Shown: positions 7,290 through 15,500, numbered from the stretch's first letter. The stretch is 22,954 nucleotides of DNA from Bacillota bacterium (GCA_023428265.1 JAEYYW010000003.1:1-22954), one strand, 5' to 3'. Numbers and translations are program-made. The notes: a model not told the origin generated them from the letters alone.

Positions 7290-8126
7290 CTATTGGTCAC
7301 GCCAATAGAGTTCTCGCCTATGATGGCTAACTCGCTTTTCCTCCGGTGGCAGCTTCATGTAATCCCCATAGATGGACGCCAGATATTCGTGGTACCCAAC
7401 CGGTGCACTGTATGTTCGACCCTCAAAAGAAACATCCACAGATTCAACGAAGTATTGTTTCTTTACTACTTCTCGAATGCCATAACTTCCAAAGCACGAA
7501 CCGACAAATTGCTGCTTATCATATGGATATGTTTGTGCTAATTGGGTTAGCTTTTTCAGATAGTATCTGAACCCCAACAACTCTGACGCTTTATATATTA
7601 CTCTTAATAGCATAGTCATGGGCTTTGATGGTACTCGTCTTGCCATATATGTCGAACGCTGGAGACCCTTCATATATGAAGTAATCCTTCTGAAAAAACG
7701 GATCTGCTCATCCTTATTATCAGGAAACCCGTCAATAGGAAAAATATCAATATAGAGACCATAATACTGCTTTAGCCAGTTCTGTAAATCACTTCTAAGT
7801 TGTTTCTCAATCAACATTGTGTTAGTATTTACAATCTTCGCAAAAGGCCAGAAGTATTGTGCAGTTTCTGGGAAGCATAATACGTCCAGATTTGCATTCA
7901 CCTTAATCTGCCTTGTTAAGTCTAGAAACCGATTATAATCAGGCCTTGGCATCATAACGTCAACATCGTCATCCCATGGAATAAAACCCTGATGACGCAC
8001 TGCACCAAGCAACGTGCCATAACTTAGGAAGTACCGAAGCCCGTGTTCATCGAAAAACTTAACAAGGGTATCCAAATTACTGCATAGTAACTTTTTTGCT
8101 TCCAAGTCATTAATTGGTCTTTCCAT
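7290..8126 (-). CDS. LicD-family phosphotransferase (second LicD of the cluster)
   Basis: 278 residues. The LicD signature is at residues 37-57: GTLLGAVRHQGFIPWDDDVDV, then MMPRPDYNRF. LYIDIFPIDGFPD and a C-terminal YGDYMKLPPEEKR are further family blocks. LicD proteins transfer a phosphorylated group (phosphocholine or a phospho-polyol) from a CDP donor to a surface glycan; the DDD residues are the expected metal and nucleotide site of this nucleotidyltransferase-like fold. The ATG at 8126 is chosen because GAGGT precedes it; the longer frame to 8225 adds unlike residues inside the flippase gene. It overlaps the flippase stop by 17 nt. It is homologous to the LicD encoded at 11681-12559 but clearly diverged. 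It is the last gene of the operon. Confidence 0.9.
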   Translation of the reverse strand: MERPINDLEAKKLLCSNLDTLVKFFDEHGLRYFLSYGTLLGAVRHQGFIPWDDDVDVMMPRPDYNRFLDLTRQIKVNANLDVLCFPETAQYFWPFAKIVNTNTMLIEKQLRSDLQNWLKQYYGLYIDIFPIDGFPDNKDEQIRFFRRITSYMKGLQRSTYMARRVPSKPMTMLLRVIYKASELLGFRYYLKKLTQLAQTYPYDKQQFVGSCFGSYGIREVVKKQYFVESVDVSFEGRTYSAPVGYHEYLASIYGDYMKLPPEEKRVSHHRRELYWRDQ

Positions 8127-9375
8127 AGCTACCTCGAAAATTTTTGATCGTTCTCCGATACGTATACAAATAGTAACCTCGTATGCAGAATAGCATTGCC
8201 TCGGTACAACATCGCAAGGCGGCAATATTGATGATTGTAAAGCGGCCGAAAATGATCAGGAGGATCAGCCCGGTGACGTGGAATATTGAGGAGATTATCG
8301 TGGATTTCGTTGTCTCGTTAACCATGCCGATGGTTCCCAATACAGGGAAACCAATGATTTGAGCGGGGAAAGCGAAAATAAGAACCGGGAGCAGTGTCCG
8401 GAAAACTGGTATAGCCCCTGTGTACTTACTTCCACAAAATACTGTGATAATTTGAGAGGAGAAAAGAAACGTAATGATTGTTACGGCAACAATCACGGGC
8501 TCCATAATCAACAGTATTTGTTTTATCAAACGCTGGTCCTTTTTCTTAACCATATGGGGATATAGGCTATTTACAATTGGGCTATACAGCGAAAGAGCGG
8601 AGTTGATAAGGTTGTAGCTGACACCCCAGAATGATATCTGCTCAGGTGGTAAGTTGACGATGCCCATCATGAATGTATTTGTTACACCAAAGGCGGTTGT
8701 GGCAAATTTCGATAAGAAATATACCGAAGAACTCCTGAGCATTTGGATGCAGTCTTTAAACGTTGAGAATGCTACCTTGAGCTTTAGTTTAGTAAAAATT
8801 TGTATCCACACAAGAATGACTGCAAGGATGTTACCCATAATATTAAGAATAGGAATCCATAAAATATCAGCCTTTGTTCGCACAAGCACAAATGTCATTA
8901 CCGTAGTAAACACTTTGGTAACAATAAAACGCATTGTAATAGACTGCATTTTTTCGAGTCCCATAAAAAGGAAGTCAGGAAGAAATATCTCAAGGTACAC
9001 GCCAATCAGATACAAGTAGGAGAGCAGTATATAATTACGCATGATATCAATGGATAAAATCATTGCTGAGTAAACAAAAAGCGAAATAATGGCCAGTAGC
9101 ATGTTACTCTGAATAGTTGTCCCGAGAATTTTGCCTATAACCTCTTTATCATTTCTACTTTCCGCAATTTGCTTGGTCGAAGATAGCTCAAAGCCAAACT
9201 TTAAGAAAACCCTTACATAGCTTATTACTGCTGTCATATATGTAATAACTGCATATAGATCTGGTTCCAGTTTCCGCGTAAGGTAAGGAAATGTTAGCAT
9301 AGGTAACAAATTCTGAGCCAAAGCCATTATATACAGCATTATCGTATTGCTGAAGAACTTTTTTCTTTTGATCAT
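8110..9375 (-). CDS. Wzx-type polysaccharide flippase
   Basis: 421 residues, almost wholly hydrophobic with about 12 membrane segments. The start MIKRKKFFSNTIMLYIMALA followed by LLPMLTFPYLTRKL is characteristic of the polysaccharide transporter family (MOP superfamily). Such proteins move undecaprenyl-linked repeat units to the outer face of the membrane. Its ATG overlaps the stop of the polymerase gene (ATGA at 9375-9372), and its end overlaps the following LicD gene by 17 nt, so the three are translationally linked. AT-rich codon use matches the rest of the cluster. Assignment is from fold pattern and context; the substrate is unknown. Confidence 0.9.
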   Translation of the reverse strand: MIKRKKFFSNTIMLYIMALAQNLLPMLTFPYLTRKLEPDLYAVITYMTAVISYVRVFLKFGFELSSTKQIAESRNDKEVIGKILGTTIQSNMLLAIISLFVYSAMILSIDIMRNYILLSYLYLIGVYLEIFLPDFLFMGLEKMQSITMRFIVTKVFTTVMTFVLVRTKADILWIPILNIMGNILAVILVWIQIFTKLKLKVAFSTFKDCIQMLRSSSVYFLSKFATTAFGVTNTFMMGIVNLPPEQISFWGVSYNLINSALSLYSPIVNSLYPHMVKKKDQRLIKQILLIMEPVIVAVTIITFLFSSQIITVFCGSKYTGAIPVFRTLLPVLIFAFPAQIIGFPVLGTIGMVNETTKSTIISSIFHVTGLILLIIFGRFTIINIAALRCCTEAMLFCIRGYYLYTYRRTIKNFRGSYGKTN

Positions 9376-10646
9376 GTTTGGATATCAGAACTCCTCTTTT
9401 CTTCGATAAATATACCACATCCGATCAATAAAATAATGACACCCCAAGCATAAGAAGGTACATTAAATTGCCAACGAATCATTGAAGTAAACAATTCCTG
9501 TGTAATCAACAAGAATATGGAAATGCTTTTTATGTTAGGATTTACCAGTATGTTTCTATAAACTATGTAACATATTCCGCCGTATATCATAGAGCCGAAT
9601 ATTATGCCATAGATTCGCAAGTCGAGATAAAAATATAGGAACGGCGTTACAAATGCGTTATATTTTATACCTGGTGAGATAAAATAAACGCCTTGCTGCA
9701 CATTGTCACGAAGTATACCGGCAGATTCTAAGTACAAATCTGGATAAGGTACAATATGTGCTTTATTGAGTAATGTAAATATTGGACGGATAATTCCGCC
9801 AAAAAAAGAAAAGCCGTGTGTGTATTGGTTCTGTTGATCAATAACTGTTAGTCGATAGTCTAGCAAATTAATGCAACCAGTAAAGTAATCATAAATTAAG
9901 CGAACAGATGATTTTCTCATGATAGTGATTAACACACTAACTCCAATAATCAGTATACTGCTTGCCAATACTATACTAATCGACTTTTTATCTAAACTAA
10001 ATGACCTTTTTCCAACATTTATGTATACCAAAAAACCAATTACCAGATCAACGGCAAATCGGTATATGATTAATCGTCCGCCATTTTGGAATGCAACCAT
10101 AAGAATGAAAATTACAGTAAATATTATAATTTGCTTTTTATTTTTTCCAAAGTACAAATTGCTCACACCGCATATGACAAGAATATAGGCCATAGTATCT
10201 ATAACATAAAATTGGATTACACTCATTATTACGTTAGTCTTGTCACTAAACAGACTCTTGCGTATTGAGTATAGGGACTGCCCCTGAGAAAGCAATATAA
10301 TAACATTTACTAACAAGTAAACCAATATAGCAAATGTAATTGCATAAAGGAGATAGAGCACTTTGTAGTTAAACTTGTAACTCCTAATCTCATTTGTTCG
10401 TTTTTTTGACAATAAGAGCTTAAGTATATAAAAGCCCAGAGCAAAGCTAAGAAAGCCAATTGTCATGTATAAATATGTAGTTACTTTAACAGCATGGGTG
10501 TTCTGATTAATTAAGCTAAGAATCAGTATAAACGACCAAAACCCCAAAAACAGTGTTAGTGGATTGAAAATATTCTTTTCCCTATATAAAGATAGTCCTG
10601 CTATTATTAGGCAAAGGACTATCATTATAGCAACCGGTATGTTCAT
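9372..10646 (-). CDS. Wzy-type oligosaccharide repeat-unit polymerase
   Basis: 424 residues with about 11-12 membrane segments, beginning MNIPVAIMIVLCLIIAGLSL and containing the FNPLTLFLGFW block common near the N-terminus of these polymerases. A large hydrophilic stretch near the middle (around YFTGCINLLDYRL to GILRDNVQQGVYF) would be the main external loop. Wzy proteins join lipid-linked repeat units outside the membrane, and they are poorly conserved, so the call leans on topology and on its place between a glycosyltransferase and a flippase gene. It follows the glycosyltransferase stop by 7 nt and overlaps the flippase start by 4 nt. Its GC content is the lowest of the window. Confidence 0.85.
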   Translation of the reverse strand: MNIPVAIMIVLCLIIAGLSLYREKNIFNPLTLFLGFWSFILILSLINQNTHAVKVTTYLYMTIGFLSFALGFYILKLLLSKKRTNEIRSYKFNYKVLYLLYAITFAILVYLLVNVIILLSQGQSLYSIRKSLFSDKTNVIMSVIQFYVIDTMAYILVICGVSNLYFGKNKKQIIIFTVIFILMVAFQNGGRLIIYRFAVDLVIGFLVYINVGKRSFSLDKKSISIVLASSILIIGVSVLITIMRKSSVRLIYDYFTGCINLLDYRLTVIDQQNQYTHGFSFFGGIIRPIFTLLNKAHIVPYPDLYLESAGILRDNVQQGVYFISPGIKYNAFVTPFLYFYLDLRIYGIIFGSMIYGGICYIVYRNILVNPNIKSISIFLLITQELFTSMIRWQFNVPSYAWGVIILLIGCGIFIEEKRSSDIQT

Positions 10647-10653
10647 TTTGGCA

Positions 10654-11679
10654 CTAAATCCTTAATAGTTTCTTAACATAGCTCACTAGTATAATTATAA
10701 AGCTAAGTCGATATCTGGCCAGTGATGCAAAGATTTTCCGTTGTATGTTTAAGCAAGAAACATCAACGTTTTGAATCGCTGATCTATACGGCTCTAGCTT
10801 GAGTATTTTACATAATTGCAATCTTTTAGTCAACAGGGGCTCTCTATATTTACTATTGCAAATATGGATATTTACAAATAGTATTAAGGTATATAATACC
10901 CTGCGATCATATAGCTCCTTCAGGTACGAATCAGTATCAATACTGGCATCTACATATGCCTTCAACTCATACAGATAATCGTTGAGCATTTCTATTCTAT
11001 TTTTCTTATATGAGTTCGTAATAGATGTAGCGTTAATTCTGTAATGGTATAAGCTTTGCTTCAAGTGGAATGCTCTTGTTACATTCGTCAGACCATTCAG
11101 ATTGAATAGCTGATCCTCTCCCCATTTCAAATTTGACTTGAACCTAACATTACCACGTAAAAGGCTGCTTCTCCATAGCTTGCCCCAGACATACGTGGCG
11201 TTGCTAACACAGCTAGATTCGACTAGAGTGCTATCGAGAATAATGCGCCGTATATTGAGAGGATCAATATAGCGATCTTCCGAGAACATCCGAACTGGGT
11301 ACTCTTGATTGGGGTAATTCCAGAAATGCCCACATAGTACCAAATCTGCTTTCGATTGCATGGCTGCTTGCAATAATGTTTGACAGAGACTGGGTTCCAC
11401 CCAATCATCACCATCTACAAATAGTATCCATTCTCCAGAAGCATGCTCAAGACCATAATTCCTGGCCTCAGATACGCCAGCATTAGCCTGATGAAACACT
11501 TTTACCCGTTCATCCATAAGGGCATACTGATCACAAATCTGGCCGGAACCATCAAGAGATCCGTCGTTTACCGCGATGATCTCAATATCTTGAAAAGTCT
11601 GCTTGATCAAGCTTTCCAAGCATTCTCGTAAATATTGCTCTACATTATATATCGGTACAATTATGCTAATTTTCGCCAT
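10654..11679 (-). CDS. Glycosyltransferase family 2
   Basis: 341 residues. The GT-A fold starts at once: KISIIVPIYNVEQYLRECL, VNDGSLDGS (38-46), ANAGVSEARNYGL (66-78) and the DxD motif in VDGDDW (88-93). A basic C-terminal tail (FIIILVSYVKKLLRI) may touch the membrane. Family 2 enzymes add a sugar from an NDP donor to the lipid-linked repeat unit. The ATG at 11679 is one base after the stop of the LicD gene; a TTG at 11691 in the same frame is an alternative adding four residues and overlapping LicD. The ribosome binding site is weak, fitting translational coupling. It is the only recognisable glycosyltransferase in the window. Confidence 0.92.
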   Translation of the reverse strand: MAKISIIVPIYNVEQYLRECLESLIKQTFQDIEIIAVNDGSLDGSGQICDQYALMDERVKVFHQANAGVSEARNYGLEHASGEWILFVDGDDWVEPSLCQTLLQAAMQSKADLVLCGHFWNYPNQEYPVRMFSEDRYIDPLNIRRIILDSTLVESSCVSNATYVWGKLWRSSLLRGNVRFKSNLKWGEDQLFNLNGLTNVTRAFHLKQSLYHYRINATSITNSYKKNRIEMLNDYLYELKAYVDASIDTDSYLKELYDRRVLYTLILFVNIHICNSKYREPLLTKRLQLCKILKLEPYRSAIQNVDVSCLNIQRKIFASLARYRLSFIIILVSYVKKLLRI

Positions 11680-11680
11680 G

Positions 11681-12559
11681 TCACATACCAATATCTTTTA
11701 CTGATTGCAGTGAAAGGCCTTTTTGAGGATTCGTGGCAATTGATTGCATAAAATCATCTTTCCACCATGCCTGCATATAGTGTTTGTTACGCTTATCCTC
11801 AGGCGGCAGCTGCATGTAATCGCCGTAGAGTTGTGAAAGATAGATGTGGTAGGCAGCTGTCGTTTGAAACATTGTTTTATTGAACTCTACCCAAATAGGA
11901 ACCTCAAAATCTTTGCGCACGTTAATCTCAGAAAGTCCATAGCCAGCAGTGATAGCGGCGCAATATGTGCTGTTCTCAAGCTTGTACTTCGCGGCAACTT
12001 TATTAATATAAATAGCCAGTCTTTTGGGGCCTATCAGCCTTAACAGGGGCTTGATTGGCAATGCAAGATACTGGGCAGCTGTCAATAACTTGCTCCTTCG
12101 TTTAATGTTGCTCGTAGTTGTGAGATAGTATAGGCAATCACGCAGTAAGCGGATACGTAGATAATGTAGCTTTTGCCCGAGCTTGCTCTCAGGCATTCCA
12201 TCCATTGGGAAGATATCTATCCACAGGCCGATATCGTCCCTCGCTTTAAATGCGTTTAACTTTGCTATTGTTCTATCATCCATCACACGCGCAATAGTAT
12301 CAAATTCATTTACTACGAGGCGCAGGTGAGCAGGTTGGCAGACCGAGAATAGTTTTAGGAAGGCATTGTAATCGTCTCTGGGCATTATAACATCGATGTC
12401 ATCATCCCAAGGAATAAACCCCTTATGTCGGACCGCACCCAGCAGCGTTCCGCCGCTCAAGTAATATTGAAATGAATTTTCTTTGCAAAAATCACTAAAT
12501 GTTTTTAGTATATCAAACTCAATTTGCTGCAACTCAGGCAATGATAAACAATGGTTCAT
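11681..12559 (-). CDS. LicD-family phosphotransferase (first LicD of the cluster)
   Basis: 292 residues. The LicD signature is at 37-57 (GTLLGAVRHKGFIPWDDDIDV), followed by IMPRDDYNAF. LWIDIFPMDGMPES and the C-terminal YGDYMQLPPEDKR are also present. The ATG at 12559 follows a strong GGGAGG at 6 nt. The protein shares the same block order as the LicD encoded at 7290-8126, so the cluster has two paralogs that may modify different positions, or one may build a phosphodiester into the backbone. No choline uptake, choline kinase or licC-type gene is in the window, so the donor is more likely made by the cytidylyltransferase/SDR pair just upstream. Confidence 0.92.
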   Translation of the reverse strand: MNHCLSLPELQQIEFDILKTFSDFCKENSFQYYLSGGTLLGAVRHKGFIPWDDDIDVIMPRDDYNAFLKLFSVCQPAHLRLVVNEFDTIARVMDDRTIAKLNAFKARDDIGLWIDIFPMDGMPESKLGQKLHYLRIRLLRDCLYYLTTTSNIKRRSKLLTAAQYLALPIKPLLRLIGPKRLAIYINKVAAKYKLENSTYCAAITAGYGLSEINVRKDFEVPIWVEFNKTMFQTTAAYHIYLSQLYGDYMQLPPEDKRNKHYMQAWWKDDFMQSIATNPQKGLSLQSVKDIGM

Positions 12560-12577
12560 TTTATCCTCCCTAATTGA

Positions 12578-13669
12578 TTAATTATCAAGATCGTCTCCAA
12601 CTGGATGCTCATTGTTATGTTTGAAGACCAAAAATGTTTTTAGCAACCCTTCACATAATGTCGTCTTTGGAGCCCATCCAAGACCACGTAGCCGGTTGCT
12701 ACTAATTAAGCCTAAGTTATACGGCAAAAAACCAGTGTTTGCGTTAGCTGCTGGAATGTCAAAGGCGATCTTCAACCCCTTTTGAGGCTCTAAATCAATT
12801 ACAGATTGTGCTAGGTTGTGAATAGAAATAATCTCCGCCTCATTCCCAAGATTATACACAAACTCTTTACCTGAGAGCAGTATTGCTAGTATTCCTGTAA
12901 CTGCATCGGCCACATAGGTATAGGAACGTTCTAATCTTCCATCACTCCTGAGTACAATATCTGATCCTATGATTACATTACGCAAAAATTCAGCGATAAC
13001 ATGTCCGTCATCCCAGTGCAAACTTGGGCCATATATGTGCGCCATTCGCACTGTATGGCAGGGGATGCCATACTGGCTCATATAGGCTGAGCAATACGTC
13101 TCAGAGAGGCGCTTACTTTCAGGATAACACGAGCGAACGATCGTATTGTCCAAAATGCCAATCATATCTTCTGTAATCAACCTATCTACTGACAGACTGC
13201 CATAAACTTCGGCACTCGAAAGGAAAATAAACTTTCTGGCCTTGTTTCGCCGTGCTAATTCTAATAAATTGTATGTACCTATCACATTTGCTTTAATTGT
13301 ACCGACTGGATCTAAAGAAAAGCAGTGCGGATTAGCCGGGCTCGCAGCGTGAACAATATAGTCAACATGTCCTTCATATTGGGGAGGGGTACAGATATCT
13401 TGTTTGACTAGCGTGACATCGTCACGACAGACAAGGCCGCTACATTGCAACTTAAGCTTTACTGGATCCCTTAGCAGAACAACTAGTTTAATTTTTAAGC
13501 CTTTGGTATCGTTCAAATGGATTAAAGTATACAACAAGTAAGATGCAACCATACCGCTGGCACCGGTTATCAGGATAACAGAATTACGCAAGGTACTCCA
13601 ATCATCTGTCATATTGATAATACCAGTAATGTCCTCAACCATAATCGGATGCAGATGCTGTTGAATCAT
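12578..13669 (-). CDS. Extended SDR, NAD-dependent epimerase/dehydratase (UDP-glucuronate decarboxylase-like)
   Basis: 363 residues. The NAD-binding motif TGASGMVAS is at about 35-43. HAASPANPH (108-116) followed by GTIKANVIGTYNLLELAR is very like the UDP-xylose synthase branch of extended SDRs. The catalytic residues appear as SSAEVYG (151-157) and Tyr182 with Lys186 (CYPESK). GxxYGP-type substrate-loop residues follow (HIYGPSL). The start at 13669 has AGAGGT upstream, 9 nt after the cytidylyltransferase stop. Standing directly behind an IspD/TarI-like gene suggests it acts on the same CDP-linked intermediate, by reduction, epimerisation or dehydration; this is inference. A plain NDP-sugar epimerase or decarboxylase is the alternative. 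Confidence 0.88.
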   Translation of the reverse strand: MIQQHLHPIMVEDITGIINMTDDWSTLRNSVILITGASGMVASYLLYTLIHLNDTKGLKIKLVVLLRDPVKLKLQCSGLVCRDDVTLVKQDICTPPQYEGHVDYIVHAASPANPHCFSLDPVGTIKANVIGTYNLLELARRNKARKFIFLSSAEVYGSLSVDRLITEDMIGILDNTIVRSCYPESKRLSETYCSAYMSQYGIPCHTVRMAHIYGPSLHWDDGHVIAEFLRNVIIGSDIVLRSDGRLERSYTYVADAVTGILAILLSGKEFVYNLGNEAEIISIHNLAQSVIDLEPQKGLKIAFDIPAANANTGFLPYNLGLISSNRLRGLGWAPKTTLCEGLLKTFLVFKHNNEHPVGDDLDN

Positions 13670-13678
13670 TTTTACCTC

Positions 13679-14395
13679 TTAGCTTACCTTGATCCAGCTA
13701 TCCTTCTGCGAATTAAGAAGTGCCTTGAAGATCTCAAGATCATCAGTTGTTGTAATTTTTATGTTTTTTTCAGAGCCAGTAGAGAAATACACTGGTTGCC
13801 CAAGTTCTATCATCATTGTACATGAAGCGATTGAGTCTGTGATACCCCGCTCCAATGCTTCCCTGTGAGCCCAAGAAAGCTTTTTTAACGTGAAAGCTTG
13901 AGGTGTCTGTGTACGGACAAGAGTCTCTCGGGGTATGGTTACAGCCGCACACTCCTCAGTCTCCTTCTTTAATATCGCCTCAGCACAGGGTATTGTAGCA
14001 ATTGCCGAACCATATGCCCGACAAACCGTAATACAATGGGAGATAATATCTTGGGATAACATTGGCCTAATTGCATCGTGGACTAGTATGATATCGTCCA
14101 TGTTGCAGTGCTTTTCTAACTCGTATACACCATTTCGGATGGAAGACTGCCCGTTTTCGCCACCATTTATGATCCATTTAAGCTTAGTAATATTGAATTG
14201 CCTGGCATAGGCGATTAGGATTTCCTGCCAGCCGTCTATACAAACAACTGCTATGGAGTTGATGTCAGGATGTCTTTGGAATGCTTCCATCGTATAAACT
14301 ATTATAGGGCGATCATTAACATTTAGGAACTGTTTGGGAATACTCTGCTTCATCCTTTGACCACTGCCACCTGCAATAATCAGTGCGATATTGAT
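13679..14395 (-). CDS. IspD/TarI-like cytidylyltransferase, apparently without a standard start codon
   Basis: About 238 residues. Signature IALIIAGGSGQRM with IPKQF (CTP-binding loop), VHDAIRPMLS, and RTQTPQAF match IspD and the CDP-ribitol synthase TarI. The enzyme would join CTP and a phosphorylated polyol or sugar to give the CDP donor used by LicD proteins; true IspD is possible but less likely in this operon. The family normally begins two or three residues before ALIIAGG. At exactly that point the sequence reads ATC AAT ATC GCA, with a GGGGGAG site 5 nt before the ATC. I therefore place the start at ATC 14395. A TTG at 14440 in the same frame lacks a ribosome binding site and adds an unlike 15 residues. 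An ATG at 14434 lies in another frame and would need a length change in the 8-G tract. Confidence 0.8.
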   Translation of the reverse strand: MNIALIIAGGSGQRMKQSIPKQFLNVNDRPIIVYTMEAFQRHPDINSIAVVCIDGWQEILIAYARQFNITKLKWIINGGENGQSSIRNGVYELEKHCNMDDIILVHDAIRPMLSQDIISHCITVCRAYGSAIATIPCAEAILKKETEECAAVTIPRETLVRTQTPQAFTLKKLSWAHREALERGITDSIASCTMMIELGQPVYFSTGSEKNIKITTTDDLEIFKALLNSQKDSWIKVS

Positions 14396-14410
14396 ATGCT
14401 CTCCCCCCCC
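14396..14410 (-). promoter_or_regulatory. Ribosome binding site within an 8-G tract, before the ATC start
   Basis: On the minus strand the bases read GGGGGGGGAG followed by AGCAT and then the ATC codon. The purine block is an ideal Shine-Dalgarno match at normal spacing for a start at 14395. The eight-G run is also a candidate for slipped-strand length change. Confidence 0.6.
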
Positions 14411-14448
14411 TCTGAAATGGGAATATTTCCCATTAACCAAAGAATAGC

Positions 14449-14516
14449 ATTATAATACACAAAATGCAATTAGCTGTATATAAAATCAGTATAATAATGT
14501 AGTAAAGTAATGTAAG
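14449..14516 (-). promoter_or_regulatory. Promoter region of the polysaccharide operon
   Basis: On the minus strand CTTACA (14516-14511), 17 nt, TATACT (14493-14488) is the better -35/-10 pair. A second perfect -10, TATAAT (14454-14449), lies downstream without a good -35. Either would transcribe all seven cluster genes, which are separated by at most about 20 nt or overlap. Confidence 0.5.
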
Positions 14517-14520
14517 TCTG

Positions 14521-14550
14521 TTGACAGCACAGAAGAGGAGGCCTTATAAC
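14521..14550 (+). promoter_or_regulatory. Orphan promoter-like sequence pointing away from the polysaccharide operon
   Basis: Perfect TTGACA (14521-14526), 17-18 nt, then TTATAA/TATAAC (14544-14550). No intact plus-strand gene follows before 16545. It overlaps an inverted repeat GAGGCCTT/AAGACCTC (14538-14545 and 14558-14565). It could be left over from the phage or a lost gene. Nothing else is recognisable in 14566-14678. Confidence 0.35.
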
Positions 14551-14678
14551 GCAAATAAAGACCTCTATTAATATCTCGACTTCTCCAGGTACAACCCTAT
14601 TGTAAAGAATATTGTATGAATTCTCCGCTGGATTGTGCGTCATCCACATTTGCAGATAAATAGAACCTCACTATTTGT

Positions 14679-15044
14679 TTATGTTTTTGCTTGATTCTGC
14701 GGGTGAGCTAGCGCAACTGCTTCCTGTAGAGTTTTAGCTTGCGCCTTCGGGTCGCAGTCCACCGGCTGCGTGTATTTGGGGCCTTTGAGGTTGGTCTTTT
14801 TGACCGTAAACAAATACGGGTCGGACTTCCGATGGGCCGCCAGATCAAGCCCGTCAACCGTGTCATCGTCCCTAAGCTGGAGTTTACTGGTATCGATGAA
14901 CGCCTTTATAGCCTTGGGGCTGCGCCCTTAGCACCCATGTAGGCCACGTCTTGCACAGCGTTCAGACGCATCCTGGCAACTGCTCGTTCAGCGCGTCGGT
15001 ATCGGGGTCTGTCAGTCCAAGCGCCATCACTGTTCCTTGGTCAT
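14679..15044 (-). pseudogene. Phage scaffold-like protein (Gp20-type), broken by three frameshifts
   Basis: A good GGGAAGGAA site precedes the ATG at 15044. The reading passes through all three frames: MTKEQ, then VMALGLTDPDTDALNEQL, then MRLNAVQDVAYMGAKGAAP, then AIKAFIDTSKLQL with LAAHRKSDPYLF and a tail ending at TAA 14679. The segment from AIKAF to KSDPYLF matches the C-terminal pattern of phage Gp20-type scaffolds (AVKALLDLDKLKL, LKKSDPYLF style). Each shift is consistent with a single-base loss or gain, and the last restores the first frame. The total of about 120 codons is short for this family. It stands downstream of the minor-head remnant, the usual order in Gram-positive siphophages. 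The family call rests on pattern memory only. Confidence 0.6.
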
Positions 15045-15056
15045 GGTGTTCCTTCC

Positions 15057-15500
15057 CTACGCCTTCACTTTTATCGTTGTCGTGTCTATGGCGGCGCGCT
15101 CGGTGGTAGCGCTGCGGGCCCAGCGGATTTTTGGGTCTGAAAAAACGCCTGTCTTCACAGACGCTTTGGCCAACAATCGAGGATACTAGACAGCCGCGTC
15201 TCGAGCCCAGCGAAGATCCTCACTGACATCAACCATGGGGTGTTGTAATGCGAGCCATTCGATTTGCTCGACAAAGTGTAAGCCATGCACTCGCGCCACA
15301 TCCTCAGATACCTGGGATGCGGCCACAAATTCGGCATCCGTGCAAACAGACAATGCCTTAATGCTTTACTGCATGTCCGCCGTCATAGCGTTTATTAGCT
15401 GAGCGCTAAATTGGGAAAAAGCAGGGCTATCATCAACTTGATGCTCACGCGCCCAATCATGATGTGATTTTAAAGCCTTTATGGCCTCAAGGACTGACAT
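15057..15500 (-). pseudogene. Small phage protein, unknown, with two in-frame stop codons
   Basis: From an ATG at 15500, preceded by AGAAGGGGG, one frame runs 147 codons to a TAG at 15057, directly before the scaffold ribosome binding site. It is interrupted by TAA at 15366 and TAG at 15186 but never shifts frame. Pieces read MSVLEAIKALKSHHDWARE, then SIKALSVCTDAEFVAA, then KTGVFSDPKIRWARS. Both stops could be single C-to-T changes from Gln codons. The protein family is not recognised; its place between minor head and scaffold genes suggests a virion or head-assembly role. Neighbouring frameshifts support decay rather than stop recoding. Confidence 0.55.

Noticed and set aside
14739..14942. 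67-codon plus-strand open frame in the region before the tRNA
   Set aside because: It is antisense to the scaffold-like pseudogene, with no motif and no ribosome binding site.
15140..15166. Terminator-like hairpin (GCGTCTGT/ACAGGCGT followed by six T) on the minus strand
   Set aside because: It lies inside the 147-codon phage reading frame, where the codons make sensible protein. It is probably chance, though it could act now that the gene is dead.
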